64,000 nt of DNA from positions 1 through 64,000 of the forward strand of contig JARKNV010000035.1 of NCBI GenBank assembly GCA_029976065.1. The letters are read 5' to 3'. The position numbers were made by a program, and so were the translations under genes. Each line of letters opens with the position of its first letter. Position 1 is the first letter of the stretch. Source of the stretch: Selenomonadales bacterium. GTDB lineage: Bacteria > Bacillota > Negativicutes > Sporomusales > UBA7701. The notes beneath the pieces were generated by a model, which was given only the letters and a program-made list of their open reading frames with translations, did no database searches and was not told the origin of the DNA. Shown here piece by piece: positions 48,112-55,696 of the stretch.

Positions 48112-48807
48112 TTAGGCAAGTGCGGTTTCGACGACGGTCTGCGCCAGGATGGCGGTAGCGTCGTATTTTTCCAGGCCGCCGACAAAAGGAAAAAGCAGCG
48201 GCACCTCCGTGCACCCGGCCAGCATCGCCTGCGCACCAGCGGCGGCGAAGCGGTCGACCATCGCCTTCAGCTCTCTCAAATAAGGATTGTCCGCGACCGC
48301 GCCTGCTTTCACCTGCCTGACCGCGGCGTCCAGCGCCTTCTGCTCGGCCCCGTTCGGCGTCACGAGCGTCAGGCCGTAAACGGCGAACGCTTTCTGGTAC
48401 AGACCCGTCCCGATGGTCGCCGCCGTGGCCAGCAGCAGCGTCGGTCCGGCGGACGCGCCCGGCCGCCGCGCGATATGGGCGGCCGCCGCGGCAATCATAT
48501 CGATAACCGGCACCTTCACCGCCTGCCGCAACTCCGCGAGCCAATAATGGGCCGTGTTGCACGGCATGACGATAAAATCCGCCCCGGCCCGCTCCAGGAG
48601 GCGGGCGGAATCCGCCATGCCCGGCAGCGGGCTCTCCGCCCCGTTGAGAATGGCCTCCACCCGCGGCGGTATCTGGGGGTTGTTATCGATGATAATCCGC
48701 AAATGGTCCTGATCCACGGCGGCCGGGGTATGCTGCACAATCTTGGCGAACAGGTCGATTGTCGCCAGCGGCCCCATACCGCCCAGTATGCCGACCGTTT
48801 TTTTCAT
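48112..48807 (-). CDS. Aspartate/glutamate racemase family protein
   Basis: 231 residues, cofactor-independent racemase fold. The two catalytic cysteines are in IVMPCNTAHYW and LAGCTEVPLLF. MKKTVGILGGMGPLATIDLF opens the protein. Resembles RacX/YgeA broad-spectrum racemases as well as aspartate racemase. Last gene of the ridA-symporter-dcyD-racemase run, 35 bp after dcyD, so it likely interconverts D- and L-amino acids handled by that operon. Confidence 0.9.
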   Translation of the reverse strand: MKKTVGILGGMGPLATIDLFAKIVQHTPAAVDQDHLRIIIDNNPQIPPRVEAILNGAESPLPGMADSARLLERAGADFIVMPCNTAHYWLAELRQAVKVPVIDMIAAAAAHIARRPGASAGPTLLLATAATIGTGLYQKAFAVYGLTLVTPNGAEQKALDAAVRQVKAGAVADNPYLRELKAMVDRFAAAGAQAMLAGCTEVPLLFPFVGGLEKYDATAILAQTVVETALA

Positions 48808-48842
48808 ACGCCATTCCTCCCGCCGAATGCGAACCCGACAAC

Positions 48843-49835
48843 CTAGAATATCGGCTGATAAGCGTACAGCGCGGGCGAGCCGCCCGTATGCACGAACAGG
48901 ACGTTATCATCCTTTTGGAAGTGCTTTTGGCGGATGAGCCCGATAAGGCCGGCCATGGCCTTGCCCGTATACACCGGATCGAGCAGGATGCCCTCGGTCG
49001 TGGCCATCAGCTTCACCGCCTCGATCATTTCCGGCGTCGGCAGTGAGTAGCCCGGCCCGACATATTCTTCATAACAGACCACCGCCTCGCGGGGAATCGC
49101 CTGCTTGATGCCCAGCCTGACGGCGGTGCGCCCGACCAGCCCGTAGACCAGCTCCTCCTGCACGCTCTTTTTGCGGCTGATATTGATGCCGATCACCGGG
49201 ATGTTGGTGTTATTGCCGTAAAACCCGGTCACGAGGCCGGCGTGGGTGCCGGCGCTGCCGCTCGTGGTGACGACATAATCGAGGTTCAGCCCTTTATCGA
49301 ACGCCTGGGCGATTATCTCCTCGGCGCAGGCCACGTACCCGGTCGCGCCGATCTCGTTGGAACCGCCGCCGGGAATGATGTACGGCTTGCGGCCTTGAGC
49401 CGCCACGCCGTCCGCGACAACCTGCATCTCCTTCATCATATCCGACCCGCCGGGGACCACTTTTATCCCCTCGACGCCCAGCAGGCGGAAAAGGAAATTG
49501 TTGCCGCTGGCATCGGCCTTATAACTGCCGGCAACGCGTTCCTCCAGCACCAGCTGGCATTTGAGGCCCTCTTTCACCGCCGCCGCCAGGGTAAGGCGGC
49601 AATGATTCGACTGCACCGCGCCGCAAGTAATCAGCGTATCAGCCCCCTGGGCAAGGGCGTCAGCCACGAGGAACTCCAGCTTGCGGGTCTTATTGCCGCC
49701 TGAAGTCAAGCCGAGGAGATCGTCCCGCTTGATGAAAATGCGGGGCCCGCCGAGCGCGGCGGTAAAGCGGGGCAGAAACTCCAGCGGGGTTTGCCCCTCG
49801 GTATAACGTCTGCGGGGAAACTGTGCCAAGTTCAT
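48843..49835 (-). CDS. dcyD: D-cysteine desulfhydrase / ACC-deaminase family enzyme
   Basis: 330 residues, fold-type II PLP enzyme. The PLP lysine is in SGGNKTRKLEFL; CGAVQSNHCRLTLAAA and TTSGSAGTHAGLVTGF are cofactor loops. D-cysteine desulfhydrase gives pyruvate, H2S and ammonia through a 2-aminoacrylate intermediate; L-cysteate sulfo-lyase and ACC deaminase are close relatives and cannot be excluded. It lies between a dicarboxylate/amino-acid symporter and a racemase, with ridA in the same operon. Confidence 0.88.
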   Translation of the reverse strand: MNLAQFPRRRYTEGQTPLEFLPRFTAALGGPRIFIKRDDLLGLTSGGNKTRKLEFLVADALAQGADTLITCGAVQSNHCRLTLAAAVKEGLKCQLVLEERVAGSYKADASGNNFLFRLLGVEGIKVVPGGSDMMKEMQVVADGVAAQGRKPYIIPGGGSNEIGATGYVACAEEIIAQAFDKGLNLDYVVTTSGSAGTHAGLVTGFYGNNTNIPVIGINISRKKSVQEELVYGLVGRTAVRLGIKQAIPREAVVCYEEYVGPGYSLPTPEMIEAVKLMATTEGILLDPVYTGKAMAGLIGLIRQKHFQKDDNVLFVHTGGSPALYAYQPIF

Positions 49836-49885
49836 AATGACAACTCCTTCAAATATATATACCGTTGCCGGAAACGTCCTTCCCC

Positions 49886-51100
49886 TTAGGCGGACACGCC
49901 CGCTTTCTCCACCTTGTCTTCCGCCCTCTGAATGAATACTGACGCGACGGCGTCACCGGTAATGTTCAGCGTAGTGCGGGCCATATCCAGCACCCGGTCG
50001 ATGCCGGCGATCAGCGCGATGCCCTCCAGGGGAAGACCTACCGACTGCAAGGTCAGGGTGAGCATTATCAGTCCCGCGCCGGGCACACCGGCCGCCCCGA
50101 TGGAAGCGAGCGTTCCCGTGAGCACGATCACCAGCATCTGGCTGAGCGACAAATCGATGCCGTAGATCTGGGCCACGAACAACGCGGCAACGCCCTGATA
50201 AATCGCGGTGCCGTCCATATTGATCGTCGCGCCGAGAGGCAGGACAAAGCTGGACACTTCCTTCGACACCCCGAGATTCTCCTGGGTATTCTTCATCGTC
50301 ACCGGCAGGGTAGCCGCGCTGCTGCAGGTCGAAAACGCGATCATCTGCGCGGGAAGGATGCCCTTGAAAAATCGGACGGGGCTAAAATCGACCAGCAGCT
50401 TCAGGATAGCCGAATAAGTTATGCTCATATGAATCAGGCAGCCGATATAGACGGCGGCGATTACCTTGGCCAAAGGGATCAGGACCTTAGGCCCGTTGGC
50501 TGCCACGACGGGCAGAATCAGCGCGAAAACGCCGATCGGCGCAAACGCCATGATCACGCCGACAATCTTATAGGTTACCTCGGCCAGCCCGTCAAAAAAC
50601 GATTCGACCGGCTTCGCCCGCTCTCCCACCAGCGTAATGCCGATGCCGACAAACAGCGCGAAAACAATGATCTGGAGCATATCGGCGTTCAGCATGGCTT
50701 GGATAACGTTGGTCGGCACCATATTAACAAATACATCCATAAGCGGAGGAGCTTCCTTGCCCTTGTAAACCGCGTTGGCCGGCAGTTGCAGGCCCGAGCC
50801 GGGGCTCATCACCAACGACATGACGATCCCGATCACCACCGCCACCGCCGTCGTAACAAGATAGAACACTATCGTTTTGCCGCCGATGCGGCCAAGTTTG
50901 CGCACATCGCCGAGACTTGACGCGCCGACGACCAAGGAAGCGAGCACCAGGGGAACAATTATCATCTTGATCATGTTGATGAACAACGTGCCGAACGGGG
51001 CGATCCACTTCTTCACGACGCCCAGCCCCTCGGGACCTACGACCAGACCGGCCGCCACACCCAGTACCAGACCGATAAGAATCTTGTTGGACAGATTCAT
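49886..51100 (-). CDS. Dicarboxylate/amino acid:cation symporter (DAACS)
   Basis: 404 residues, GltP/DctA-like. The hairpin and helix motifs are FSTCSSAATLPVTMKNTQE, LPLGATINMDGTAIYQGVAA and GAAGVPGAGLIMLTLTLQSVGLP (as GVPGAGLIMLTL). It uses Na+ or H+ to import acidic or other small amino acids. RIL-AGIDRVLDMARTTLNITGD (as DRVLDMARTTLN) completes the substrate site. It follows ridA by 53 bp and precedes dcyD by 50 bp on the same strand. Confidence 0.93.
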   Translation of the reverse strand: MNLSNKILIGLVLGVAAGLVVGPEGLGVVKKWIAPFGTLFINMIKMIIVPLVLASLVVGASSLGDVRKLGRIGGKTIVFYLVTTAVAVVIGIVMSLVMSPGSGLQLPANAVYKGKEAPPLMDVFVNMVPTNVIQAMLNADMLQIIVFALFVGIGITLVGERAKPVESFFDGLAEVTYKIVGVIMAFAPIGVFALILPVVAANGPKVLIPLAKVIAAVYIGCLIHMSITYSAILKLLVDFSPVRFFKGILPAQMIAFSTCSSAATLPVTMKNTQENLGVSKEVSSFVLPLGATINMDGTAIYQGVAALFVAQIYGIDLSLSQMLVIVLTGTLASIGAAGVPGAGLIMLTLTLQSVGLPLEGIALIAGIDRVLDMARTTLNITGDAVASVFIQRAEDKVEKAGVSA

Positions 51101-51153
51101 AAGGTGCCTCCTTCATGCAAAATATTGACGAAAGCGGTGCTACCCTGCCATCC

Positions 51154-51534
51154 TCAATTGACGAAAGCCATCACCTCGATTTCCACCCCGACATCCTTGG
51201 GCAGCCTGGCAACCTCCACGCAGGACCTGGCCGGAGGATCGGCCGGGAAAAACTCGGCATACACCGCGTTGACCCTGGCGAAATCATCCATGCTCCTGAT
51301 AAACACCGTCGTCTTCACCACGGACTGAAGGCTGCTGCCCGCCGCCTCCAGGACGGCCTTCACATTTTGCAGGACCTGCCTGGTCTGTTCCTCGATAGTA
51401 CCCGTGATCAACTGTCCGGAAACCGGCTCCAGGGGAATCTGCCCCGACGTGAAAACCAGATTTCCGATCCGGATTGCCTGTGAATAAGGTCCGATTGCCG
51501 CAGGCGCGGCCGGCGTCTGTACAATTTGCCGCAT
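51154..51534 (-). CDS. ridA: RidA-family enamine/imine deaminase
   Basis: 126 residues. RidA quenches reactive 2-aminoacrylate and related imines by hydrolysis to keto acids. Signature segments: [41 protein letters not shown]-type centre (given as [18 protein letters not shown]) and the C-terminal [19 protein letters not shown] with the catalytic Arg. First gene of the operon that also encodes a 2-aminoacrylate-producing desulfhydrase, a chemically sensible pairing. Confidence 0.95.
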   Translation of the reverse strand: MRQIVQTPAAPAAIGPYSQAIRIGNLVFTSGQIPLEPVSGQLITGTIEEQTRQVLQNVKAVLEAAGSSLQSVVKTTVFIRSMDDFARVNAVYAEFFPADPPARSCVEVARLPKDVGVEIEVMAFVN

Positions 51535-51593
51535 ATCATCTCTCCTTTTTAGCTGCCAAGCCGATCAAAGGCCCGTCTGTTAATCCTGCTTTG

Positions 51594-51649
51594 AGTGTAA
51601 AATTATTTCAACTCCCTGTCAACATTTACTTAAAATTTTTTAAGTAAAT
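51594..51649 (-). promoter_or_regulatory. ridA-operon promoter with adjacent 26-bp palindrome
   Basis: Minus strand promoter: TTGACA (51617-51622), 17-bp spacer, TACACT (51594-51599). Immediately upstream of the -35 is ATTTACTTAAAA-TT-TTTTAAGTAAAT (51624-51649), a perfect inverted repeat with 12-bp arms. The position, ending one base from the -35, suits an activator; the divergent YheO-like regulator is the candidate binder. Confidence 0.75.
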
Positions 51650-51674
51650 TTAAAATTATTTTTAAGAACACGTA

Positions 51675-51703
51675 TTGTAAGAGCCTGGATTTTCCGCTAA
51701 AAT
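51675..51703 (+). promoter_or_regulatory. Promoter of the YheO-like regulator
   Basis: TTGTAA (51675-51680), 17-bp spacer, TAAAAT (51698-51703); a TATAAT overlaps at 51703-51708. Confidence 0.55.
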
Positions 51704-51771
51704 ATAATTGGAAAATTTGCGTCACCCTTTGCGTTTATCGCCGAGCGCCGGCCATTCTAGGAGGTATCGCC

Positions 51772-52416
51772 GTGAGCGACATTCATGAGGAAGTCAGGAA
51801 ATTCATACCCTTTATCGATGCCATACAAGCCACGGTCGGCCCGCACTGCGAGATCGTCCTGCACGACTTTGCCCGGCCCGAGCAATCGTTGGTCCACATC
51901 GCCGGCAACGTCACCGACCGCCGAATCGGCGCTCCCATCACCGACTTTGTCCTGGCAAGGCTCCGCCAACACGGCGATGGCTGCGAAAACTTCATGAACT
52001 ACACGACGAACACGCAAACCGGCAAAACACTCCGCTGCTCCACCCTGTTTATCCGCAACGCCGCGGGAAAAATCGTCGGCTGCCTGTGCATCAACCTCGA
52101 CATCTCCCCAATGCTGGCCTTAAAACACTTCGTCGACGCCAGCCTGTCGGTAAACAGCGTTCCCATGGAAGAAAACTTCTCCAACGACGTCTTCGAAGCA
52201 TTGAACAGCATTATCAAAGATACCCTGGCGCCCTACCAAATTCCCGTCGCCAATCTGCCGAAAGAAGAAAAACTGAACATCGTCAGCCACCTTGACGAAA
52301 AAGGCGCCTTCCTCGTCAAGGGCGCGGTCGAACAGGTCGCAACCGCCCTCGGAGTATCGCGTTATTCCATCTACAACTACCTGGACGAAGTCCGCAGCCT
52401 CAGGAACGGCAAATAA
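51772..52416 (+). CDS. YheO/DauR-type transcriptional regulator
   Basis: 214 residues. The N-terminal YheO (PAS-like) domain covers about 1-125: IDAIQATVGPHCEIVLHDFA, GRTIG-like NVTDRRIGAPITDFVL, and KIVGCLCINLDISPM. The C-terminal HTH reads VATALGVSRYSIYNYLDEVR. DauR in Salmonella/Pseudomonas controls D-arginine use (recalled), consistent with a role over the divergent D-amino-acid-like operon. Start GTG 51772 with AGGAGGTATCGCC. Confidence 0.87.
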   Translation: MSDIHEEVRKFIPFIDAIQATVGPHCEIVLHDFARPEQSLVHIAGNVTDRRIGAPITDFVLARLRQHGDGCENFMNYTTNTQTGKTLRCSTLFIRNAAGKIVGCLCINLDISPMLALKHFVDASLSVNSVPMEENFSNDVFEALNSIIKDTLAPYQIPVANLPKEEKLNIVSHLDEKGAFLVKGAVEQVATALGVSRYSIYNYLDEVRSLRNGK

Positions 52417-52448
52417 CCCGCCCGAAAACCGCGTTTGCCCATAAACAC

Positions 52449-52479
52449 AAAACCGGCCGGAACAACACCGGCCGGTTTT
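52449..52479 (+). terminator. Terminator of the YheO-like regulator
   Basis: AAAACCGGCCGG / CCGGCCGGTTTT, loop AACAACA. Confidence 0.9.
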
Positions 52480-52614
52480 CCATTTATCTCACCCGACGCC
52501 CGTCACCCTTCCCGCCCTGCGCGCCGCACGATTTCCGGCATACCCGCCCCGCCGGCGAATATACATATACCAGGCCGCGCACCGTGGCCAAAAAATACTA
52601 CAGGGGGAGAGGAC

Positions 52615-53838
52615 ATGCGTCGGAAAGACAAGTTCGAACAAGGGGCCCTCCGCATTGAGCCGCTGACCTTCTGGGAAGCCGTCTGCATCATCGTCGGCGC
52701 CAACATCGGCGCCGGGATACTCAGCCTCGCCTTCGGCATCCGCAAAGCAGGCTGGCCGCTGCTCGTACTCTGGCTGCTCGTCGCCGGCGTCTTCACCACC
52801 ATCTCCATGCTCTATGTGGCCGAAACCACCCTCCGCACCAAAAAACCGCTCCAGCTCAGCGGCCTGGCGGAAAAATACCTCGGCCAGTTCGGCTCCTGGG
52901 CGATGTTCGCCGCCGTCGCCATCAACTCCATCGGCTGCCTGATAGCCTACACCAACGGCAGCGGCAAAATCCTCAGCAGCCTGCTCGGCGTCGCGCCCAC
53001 CGTCGGCAGCCTGCTGTTCTTCATCCCCGCCGTCGTCGTAATATGGTACGGCCTCAGAGTCACAGGCGTAGCCGAGAAATTCATCACCTTCGGCATGGTA
53101 GCGCTGGTATCCATCCTCATCATCGCCTCGATCGCCGGCCCCGGCCTCAAAACCGCCTTCCTCACCTACTTCAACTGGTATTATTCCATTCCCGTCTTCA
53201 ACCTCGCCATCTTCTGCTACATCGCCCAATACGCCGTCCCCGAGCTCACGCGCGGCTTCGCCGAAAGCGACGTCAGCCAGCTGCCGCAAGCCATCACCAC
53301 CGGGATGTTCCTCACCGGCATCCTCCTCGCCCTCGTGCCCATGTCGGCCCTCGGCCTGAGCGGCCCGGAGAAAGTCACCGAAGTCGCGACAATCGCCTGG
53401 GGTCAGGCGCTCGGGCAATGGGCCTTCTTCACCGCCAACACCTTTGCCCTCTGCGCCATGCTCACCTCCTTCTGGGCAGTCGGCGAAACCTTCCTCACCA
53501 ACATCGTCGACCGGCTAAAATTCTCCTCGGAGTGGAACGTCAAAGACCGCCTCATCGCCCTCGCCCTTGTCGTCGTGCCGCCCTTCTGGCTCGCCTACAG
53601 CGGCCTGGTCGGCTTCGTCGGCGCCATCTACTTCGCCGGCTCCTTCGCCGGGGTCATCATGTCGATCGTCCCGGTCATGATGCTGCGGGAAGCGAGAAAA
53701 AGCGGCGACCGCGAGCCTGAGTGGACCTGCGGCGCCATCGCCCATCCCCTCGTCCAGACGCTGCTCATCGTCCTCTTCTGCGGCGGGGCGCTCTACGCCA
53801 TCCTCGACTTCATCAAAGTGCTGCCGCACGGCTGGTAG
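52615..53838 (+). CDS. Amino acid permease, HAAAP/aromatic type
   Basis: 407 residues, about eleven helices. The first helix FWEAVCIIVGANIGAGILSL carries the GANIGAGIL ion/substrate motif of the hydroxy/aromatic amino acid permease group (TyrP, Mtr, SdaC). Start ATG 52615 with AGGGGGAGAGGAC; a longer frame to 52435 overlaps the preceding terminator. An acetamidase/formamidase gene begins 11 bp downstream, so the pair probably imports and deamidates one compound or recycles ammonia. Confidence 0.85.
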   Translation: MRRKDKFEQGALRIEPLTFWEAVCIIVGANIGAGILSLAFGIRKAGWPLLVLWLLVAGVFTTISMLYVAETTLRTKKPLQLSGLAEKYLGQFGSWAMFAAVAINSIGCLIAYTNGSGKILSSLLGVAPTVGSLLFFIPAVVVIWYGLRVTGVAEKFITFGMVALVSILIIASIAGPGLKTAFLTYFNWYYSIPVFNLAIFCYIAQYAVPELTRGFAESDVSQLPQAITTGMFLTGILLALVPMSALGLSGPEKVTEVATIAWGQALGQWAFFTANTFALCAMLTSFWAVGETFLTNIVDRLKFSSEWNVKDRLIALALVVVPPFWLAYSGLVGFVGAIYFAGSFAGVIMSIVPVMMLREARKSGDREPEWTCGAIAHPLVQTLLIVLFCGGALYAILDFIKVLPHGW

Positions 53839-53849
53839 GAGGTGCCCCG

Positions 53850-54737
53850 GTGCAGATAATCTCCCGAGACAAAGTCATCTACCGCTTCAGCCCCGCCAAC
53901 CCGCCCGTAGCCACCGTCAGCCCCGGCGAAGAATTCTGGGTCGAAACCCGCGACTGCTACAGCGGCCAGATAAAAAGCGCAAAAGACCTCCGGCCCCATA
54001 TCGACACCTCGATAATGAACGCCGCCACCGGGCCGATAGCGATCGCCGGCGCCCGCCCCGGCGACGTGCTGTGCGTGGAAATACGGGAAATCGAACTGGC
54101 CGGCTACGGCATCATGCCCACCAACCCCGGCCTCGGACCGCTCGGCGAGCGGATAACCGCCGCCGACACCAAAATAATCCCCATTGAGGGCGGCTTCGCC
54201 CACTTCTCGCCGGCGATAAGGCTCCCCCTCGCCCCGATGGTCGGCGTCCTCGGCGTGGCGCCGCCGGACGGCAAAATCCCCTGCGTCACCCCCGGCGACC
54301 ACGGCGCAAACATGGACACCACCGACATCAAAGCCGGCAGCCGAGTCTACCTCCCCGTCTTCGTCCCCGGGGCCAACCTGGCCGTCGCCGACCTCCACGC
54401 CTGCATGGGCGACGGCGAACTCAGCGGCACCGGCATCGAAATCGCCGGCCGGGTGCGGCTCGCGGCCATGCTGGTCTCCGGCCTCGCGCTCGCCGGCCCG
54501 GTCGTCGAAACCGAAGCTGCCTTCCTGGTCGTCGCCAGCGGCCCAGAATTCCGCGAAACGGCCCGCACCGCCATCGCCCGCGCCGCCGACCTCATCGGCA
54601 AAGCGCTGGCCGCCCCCTTCCCCGACGCCTACCGGCTGGTCAGCGCCGCCTGCGACCTGAAAATCAGCCAGATCGTCAACCCGCTGCTGACCGTGCGCGT
54701 CGCCATCCCCAAATACCTCATGCCCCGCCTCGTCTAA
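53850..54737 (+). CDS. Acetamidase/formamidase family amidase
   Basis: 295 residues of the FmdA/AmdA fold. The metal/catalytic region is PGDHGANMDTTDIKAGSRVY followed by VADLHACMGDGELSGTGIE. RPHIDTSIMNAATGPIAI near the N-terminus is also typical. It hydrolyses short amides to ammonia and a carboxylate; substrate specificity is not readable. Start GTG 53850 (TAGGAGGTGCCCCG overlaps the permease stop region). Confidence 0.9.
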   Translation: MQIISRDKVIYRFSPANPPVATVSPGEEFWVETRDCYSGQIKSAKDLRPHIDTSIMNAATGPIAIAGARPGDVLCVEIREIELAGYGIMPTNPGLGPLGERITAADTKIIPIEGGFAHFSPAIRLPLAPMVGVLGVAPPDGKIPCVTPGDHGANMDTTDIKAGSRVYLPVFVPGANLAVADLHACMGDGELSGTGIEIAGRVRLAAMLVSGLALAGPVVETEAAFLVVASGPEFRETARTAIARAADLIGKALAAPFPDAYRLVSAACDLKISQIVNPLLTVRVAIPKYLMPRLV

Positions 54738-54742
54738 AACTC

Positions 54743-54864
54743 GGTTGCCGATAAAGCCCCATCTGCGGCGTTGCTCCTCAAAGCGCTTGCTTGCGTACGT
54801 CCCGATGTACGCGGCGCGGCGCGCTTTTCCGGTGCGCCTTGCATCTGGGGCTTTCTAGGCAACC
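54743..54864. repeat. Intergenic palindromic repeat, copy R9 (122 bp)
   Basis: GGTTGCCGATAAAGCCCCATCTGC on the left pairs with GGTTGCCTAGAAAGCCCCAGATGC read from the right; the arms match at 19 of 24 positions. The centre is GCGTACGTCCCGATGTACGC. A further half-end (GGTTGCCGAAAGCCCC) follows at about 54891. The cleanest type copy, between the amidase and sod genes. Confidence 0.85.
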
Positions 54865-54977
54865 TTGGACTTTCTACACCGCCCGGTTGCCGAAAGCCCC
54901 GCCCGTCAACAACCTCCCGCCCGGCGAATACCATATAACATAAAAATCGCAAATTCGCTAAACGGGAGGAATGCCCC

Positions 54978-55646
54978 TTGGAAACCGACGCCCTGCGGCC
55001 TTACGTCCCGGCTGGCAAACACCGCCTGCCGCCCCTGCCCTACCCCTACGACGCCCTCGAACCCGTCATCAGCGCCGACACCCTCCGCAACCACCACGAC
55101 CATCACCACAAAACCTACGTCGACGGCCTCAACAAAGCCGAGCTGGCCCTCGTCGACGCCCGGCGCGAAAACAACTTCGACTACATCAAATATTGGGAAA
55201 ACGAGCTCGCCTTCAACGGCTCCGGCCACATCCTCCACAGCATCTACTGGACGGTCATGGCGCCCCCCGACTGCGGCGGCGAGCCCGGCCCGTGCGCCGC
55301 CCGCGAAATCGGCAAATACTTCGGCAGCCTCGGCGCCTTCCGCCGCCAGTTCGTCGCCGCCACCGTAAAAGTCGAAGCCTCCGGCTGGGGCATCCTCGCC
55401 TGGAACCCGGCCTGGGGTCGCCTTGAAATCCTCACCGCCGAAAAACACCAGAACCTCACCCAGTGGGGCGTCATCCCCGTCCTCGTCGCCGACGTCTGGG
55501 AACACGCCTATTACCTCGACTACCAGTACAAGCGCGACGAATTCGTCCGCGAGTGGCTCAAACTCGTCAACTGGTTCGAAGTCGAAAACCGCCTCTGCCT
55601 CGCCATGGAAGGCGAACTGCCCCTGCTCGCGACCGGCGAAGAATAA
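54978..55646 (+). CDS. Fe/Mn superoxide dismutase
   Basis: 222 residues. All four metal ligands are visible: His in LRNHHDHHHKTYVDGLN, His in GSGHILHSIYW, and Asp plus His in DVWEHAYYLDY. The LTAEKHQNLTQWGVIPVLVA region belongs to the second domain. The HILHSIYW form is that of Bacillus-type SodF/SodA relatives rather than E. coli (recalled). Fe versus Mn is not decided. Start TTG 54978 with GGGAGGAATGCCCC. The first 20 residues are an extra N-terminal extension. Confidence 0.93.
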   Translation: METDALRPYVPAGKHRLPPLPYPYDALEPVISADTLRNHHDHHHKTYVDGLNKAELALVDARRENNFDYIKYWENELAFNGSGHILHSIYWTVMAPPDCGGEPGPCAAREIGKYFGSLGAFRRQFVAATVKVEASGWGILAWNPAWGRLEILTAEKHQNLTQWGVIPVLVADVWEHAYYLDYQYKRDEFVREWLKLVNWFEVENRLCLAMEGELPLLATGEE

Positions 55647-55652
55647 AACGCG

Positions 55653-55685
55653 AAACCGGCCGGAGATCTATTCTCCGGCCGGTTT
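55653..55685. terminator. Bidirectional terminator
   Basis: AAACCGGCCGGAGA / TCTCCGGCCGGTTT between the convergent sod and symporter genes. Confidence 0.9.
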
Positions 55686-55696
55686 GCCGTTTGCGC

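Noticed and set aside
46451-48562. 703-codon minus-strand open frame
   Set aside because: Runs antisense through the T-box leader and lyase gene; no support.
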